DNA of 64,000 nt from assembly GCA_013399875.1 (NCBI GenBank), contig VXAZ01018004.1, forward strand, positions 62,001 to 126,000, written 5' to 3'. Position 1 is the stretch's first letter. The number at the start of each line of letters is the position of its first letter. A program made the translations under genes and the position numbers. Positions 60,901 to 64,000 of this stretch are shown here, piece by piece. Source of the stretch: Gymnorhina tibicen (lineage: Eukaryota > Chordata > Aves > Passeriformes > Artamidae). The notes beneath the pieces are model-generated. The model saw nothing but the letters and a program-made list of their open reading frames with translations, did not search any database and was not told the DNA's origin.

Positions 60901-63900
60901 TGAAATTTAGGTAATATTTAAGTCAGTGTTTTTCAGCTATAGAATGTTTCATAGCTTTTCTGAAACACTGCTGTTACCCTATTGCCATCTCTTAAATTGT
61001 AAAAAATATTTTAGTCATCTCATTCCTTATACCCTGGGAGAGCTATATTTTATGTCATTTGATGAAAAAAAATTTAAATCACCCTGTTTTCTTGCATGAG
61101 AAAATTCCATATGGACTAGCCTTTTTAGTGTTGTTTGATATGCTGCGAAACTCACCAGTTAAAAAAATAAAACCCAAAATATTTCATAAAGGAATAAGAA
61201 TACAGCATTTATAAACAGGAAGATGAAAACAGACAACTATTTGGGCTTTGAGCAAATAATATTCGTAGTATTAAGCTGCTTGATGCTCACAGCATTTTAG
61301 AAAATTTGAATAATTATGATCTAATGTAAAGGTACTTCTGTTGTTTGTGAAAGGAATAATCTCCAGATAGCACTGATAGAGCAAATTAAGTGGTGGGTCA
61401 CAGAAAACTGAACATAGGTTGAAGGATGACAGTCTTTCATGTAGAGTAAGATCAGACCAAAGGAAACACAATTTTCTAAATACCTGACTAAATATTTAAG
61501 CATCTAAAAGATACTACAAAAAGAAGTATTGAAACTAAAAGAAAACGGTACATTAATGAATTTCTTACAAACAAGGAATATTAAACTAACACAAAAATAA
61601 TTGTAAACTAATATGGGAATAAACACAGAAATTATCACCAGGAAGCTAAAGTTTTAAGTTTGAAGGAGCTTCTACTAAGTGTTGGGTAGTTACAAATTTT
61701 AATTAAAGTACATATGCAGATCATAAATGATCATAAGACAAAACAGAGTGTTTCTCCTGTTCCCCTGCAAAGACTGTTAATGTATATATTTATAAAACCC
61801 ATTATTTTTTGAAGTTTCGTAATTAAGCATTTTGATTTTTATCCTACATTGCCTAGAGGGGATTTACTGAAAAGTCATATAAAAGAATTCTCCCATGTCT
61901 ATTCCCTTTTTTAGAAGACAATGAGGTAAAAAATGTTGAGTTGATAAAGTCTGATTTACTTCAAGGTGATGTGTCTCTGTCAGGAATGTATTAAACCTCT
62001 TTAACATTTACAGGATGCTGGAGCACTGTTGAGTCATGTCTATTAATTCATAGATTTGTTATAATGAAAGTAAAACTGTCTGAATAAGTGAAAATCATTT
62101 AATAGGAGATCAAAATAGCATCAAGATATCTTAAGAAAACACATTTAACAGCAATAAAAAGTAAAAAGAAGACTGCCCTATAATTAAATAGTGAATGCTT
62201 TTAGAAACACTTTACTTTTAACCTGCCTAAGGTTAAAAAATTATGTGAAAGCAATTAAAAAAAAGTATATGGATTAGTTATTGTATCATTAAGCAAAGCT
62301 ATATTCTATTCCAGTCTGTAAACCTGATTTTAGTTCGAGTAAAAGACCAAAGAATAGAAAACAGAGAAAATAATTTACATTAGACAGAGTTTATATGACT
62401 TAATCCTCCTACTGTGTATACACTTAAATGAGAGAAGAAAATTGAGAAAAATATATTCGTTTAACAAGATATTGATTGTTCTACATAAGGCATTTCAAGG
62501 AGAGAACAGTTATCCCCTCATGATAATGTGTTTGTTGTTTCTTTGCGGCTTTCCAGGTCTACAAGCACTCATCACTGACATTTCTGAGATTAGCAGCAAA
62601 CGTTTTTCATATTAAGAAGTCAGTTTGATTCTCACAAGGCAACATTTGTAGACTCTGGGAGTTGCAACAAAATATTTCCAAGACCAAATCCCGAAAATTA
62701 GAAACAAGACTATGCAATAGTATCCTTTTCTACCAAGATGCAGGAGATATTCATGCTGGATCTAGTCACAAGTGCTAAGAGGAAAAAAAAGGTGATGAAA
62801 TAATCAACTAATTGTGACTTCTCCAAAGAAAACCCCCATGGCTGAGATTTTGTTATTTCTTCATCATTTGTCATGATGCTTTGTTTAACCACCCTGGAAT
62901 CATTCTTGAACAAATACTTACTATTATGTCACTAGACAAAATTTTGCTGTTCTGTTTCATACATAATAAAATAGAAATGTTAACAGGGATATTAACTAAA
63001 GATAAGATGATAAATCTTATGACCAGCTCAGGGAAAATACCTGTTATCGGAGGCAAGCACAAAAGTAAGTGGAGATTGCAGATATCAAATTGACTAAAAC
63101 TGCAAGAGTTATTTGTAAAATCCAGTCCTTTTGGATTGAATAACAAACTCAAAACTGAAATAAATAATTATTAGCTTTAAATAGCCTTTTTTTTTTTTAA
63201 TGAGACTATGTAAAATTCAAATATTTCAAAAGAGTGATGTGTTTATAGAAACTACTGAGCTAGATTTCATGGTATGTTATTTAAGTAATGGAAAATCAGG
63301 TGATATTGACAAGATTTGAGTTCTGGCTAAGCCTGATTCATAATTTAGCAAGTATAGCAGCTGAGCAACTGGCTAATATATTTTTTCTATTCTTCAGGTT
63401 TTCAATATTTTTACCTAATTACACTGATGTATTCTTAACAAAGTAATTAGTCATTGACTCCTAGCACAACATGTGAATGAAAATTAAAGTGGTCAGTAGA
63501 GCAGTTTCCAAATTGCTTTTAAAGACCATACTATTAGGTCTTTTACTTAGAGGAAAGATTTGTTTTGATAAGGAATCGTCCATCCATGCCTTTAGAAAAA
63601 ATAAAAGAAAGAAAAAGACAAAGCTAGATGTTCCCTTTGAAAAGTGTGCCATTGGTTACTAGCGTCACTTGAAGTTTTCTTGCAGGATTTGTTTCTTTGT
63701 TTTTCTTTAGTTTATTTCAGGTTTATTTACAGACTTATTTCTATCATTTTCTGTTCTGTATAATTTTTAACTTAATGTTGTAGGGTCTTTTTCTTTGATG
63801 CAATACCTGCACATAGTTTTCAGGGTTCCAAAGAAAGCAGTAGTACCAAAAAACAGCAGAGTGGTTCCCTTGTTTAACATACAAAAATATGATCTGCCAT

Positions 63901-64000
63901 GCTGTAATAAATCTAAGGTAAATCTGCAAGTGTAGGTAGCGATGAGCTGGTTTTGGCTGGGATACAATAGATTTTCTTCCAAGTAGCTCTATGGGTCTAT
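57906..64000. other. AT-rich non-coding stretch
   Basis: No gene, LTR or CR1 recognised in the last 6 kb. Includes a 23-A run at 59205-59227 and many short A/T runs. Open frames are all under 100 codons. Confidence 0.5.
59205..59227. repeat. Poly-A run (23 A)
   Basis: Uninterrupted A-run, possibly an old retroposon tail, but the preceding sequence matches no family I know and no duplication of flanks is visible. Confidence 0.9.

Overview
The window looks like bird nuclear DNA, most likely a songbird or close relative. The support is several 3'-anchored CR1 LINE fragments, with the typical junctions such as 'ttctatgattctatg' on + or 'catagaatggtttgggttgg' on the reverse strand. There are also about a dozen solo or broken LTRs that I recognise, from memory and without a database, as the kinds common in avian ERVL, ERVK and ERV1 elements. 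The background is AT-rich, with ATA/TTT-rich low complexity. I see no bacterial or phage gene organisation, no intact protein-coding gene, no tRNA or rRNA, and no CRISPR. The open frames are short and are chance frames in AT-rich DNA, frames inside LTRs, or relics. The region is best read as a gene desert or part of a very large intron.

Layout. 0-9.6 kb: AT-rich sequence with a decayed C2H2 zinc-finger pseudogene (about 618-801, + strand), one CR1 tail and a poly-T-flanked assembly gap (3953-4063). 9.6-14.9 kb: a GC-richer, repeat-dense cluster. It holds an old LTR split by a younger LTR, CR1 pieces, a 33-bp in-frame minisatellite coding an acidic 11-residue repeat on the - strand, and an LTR-like TATA/CCAAT promoter. 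15-26 kb: AT-rich single-copy-looking sequence with one 0.6 kb CR1. 26.6-27.7 kb: LTR candidate. 28-31.9 kb: nothing recognisable. 31.9-36.6 kb: LTR cluster with an LTR inside an LTR, a collapsed or duplicated 95-bp assembly seam, and two solo LTRs with readable target-site duplications. 39.8-47.8 kb: an LTR relic, CR1 fragments and an eroded LTR. 53.9-54.4 kb: a clean solo LTR with a perfect 6-bp target-site duplication. 57.3-57.9 kb: a 3' LTR still attached to a polypurine tract and a scrap of env. 58-64 kb: AT-rich sequence, nothing recognised.

How it works together: no genes here form a pathway. The main story is genome history: repeated LTR insertion, reduction to solo LTRs, and nesting. 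About 10 of 12 LTRs have their promoter on the - strand. If the window is an intron, that bias would fit a host gene transcribed on the + strand. This is inference and cannot be tested from the window alone. I found no convincing undescribed system. The 33-bp coding minisatellite is the most unusual single object.
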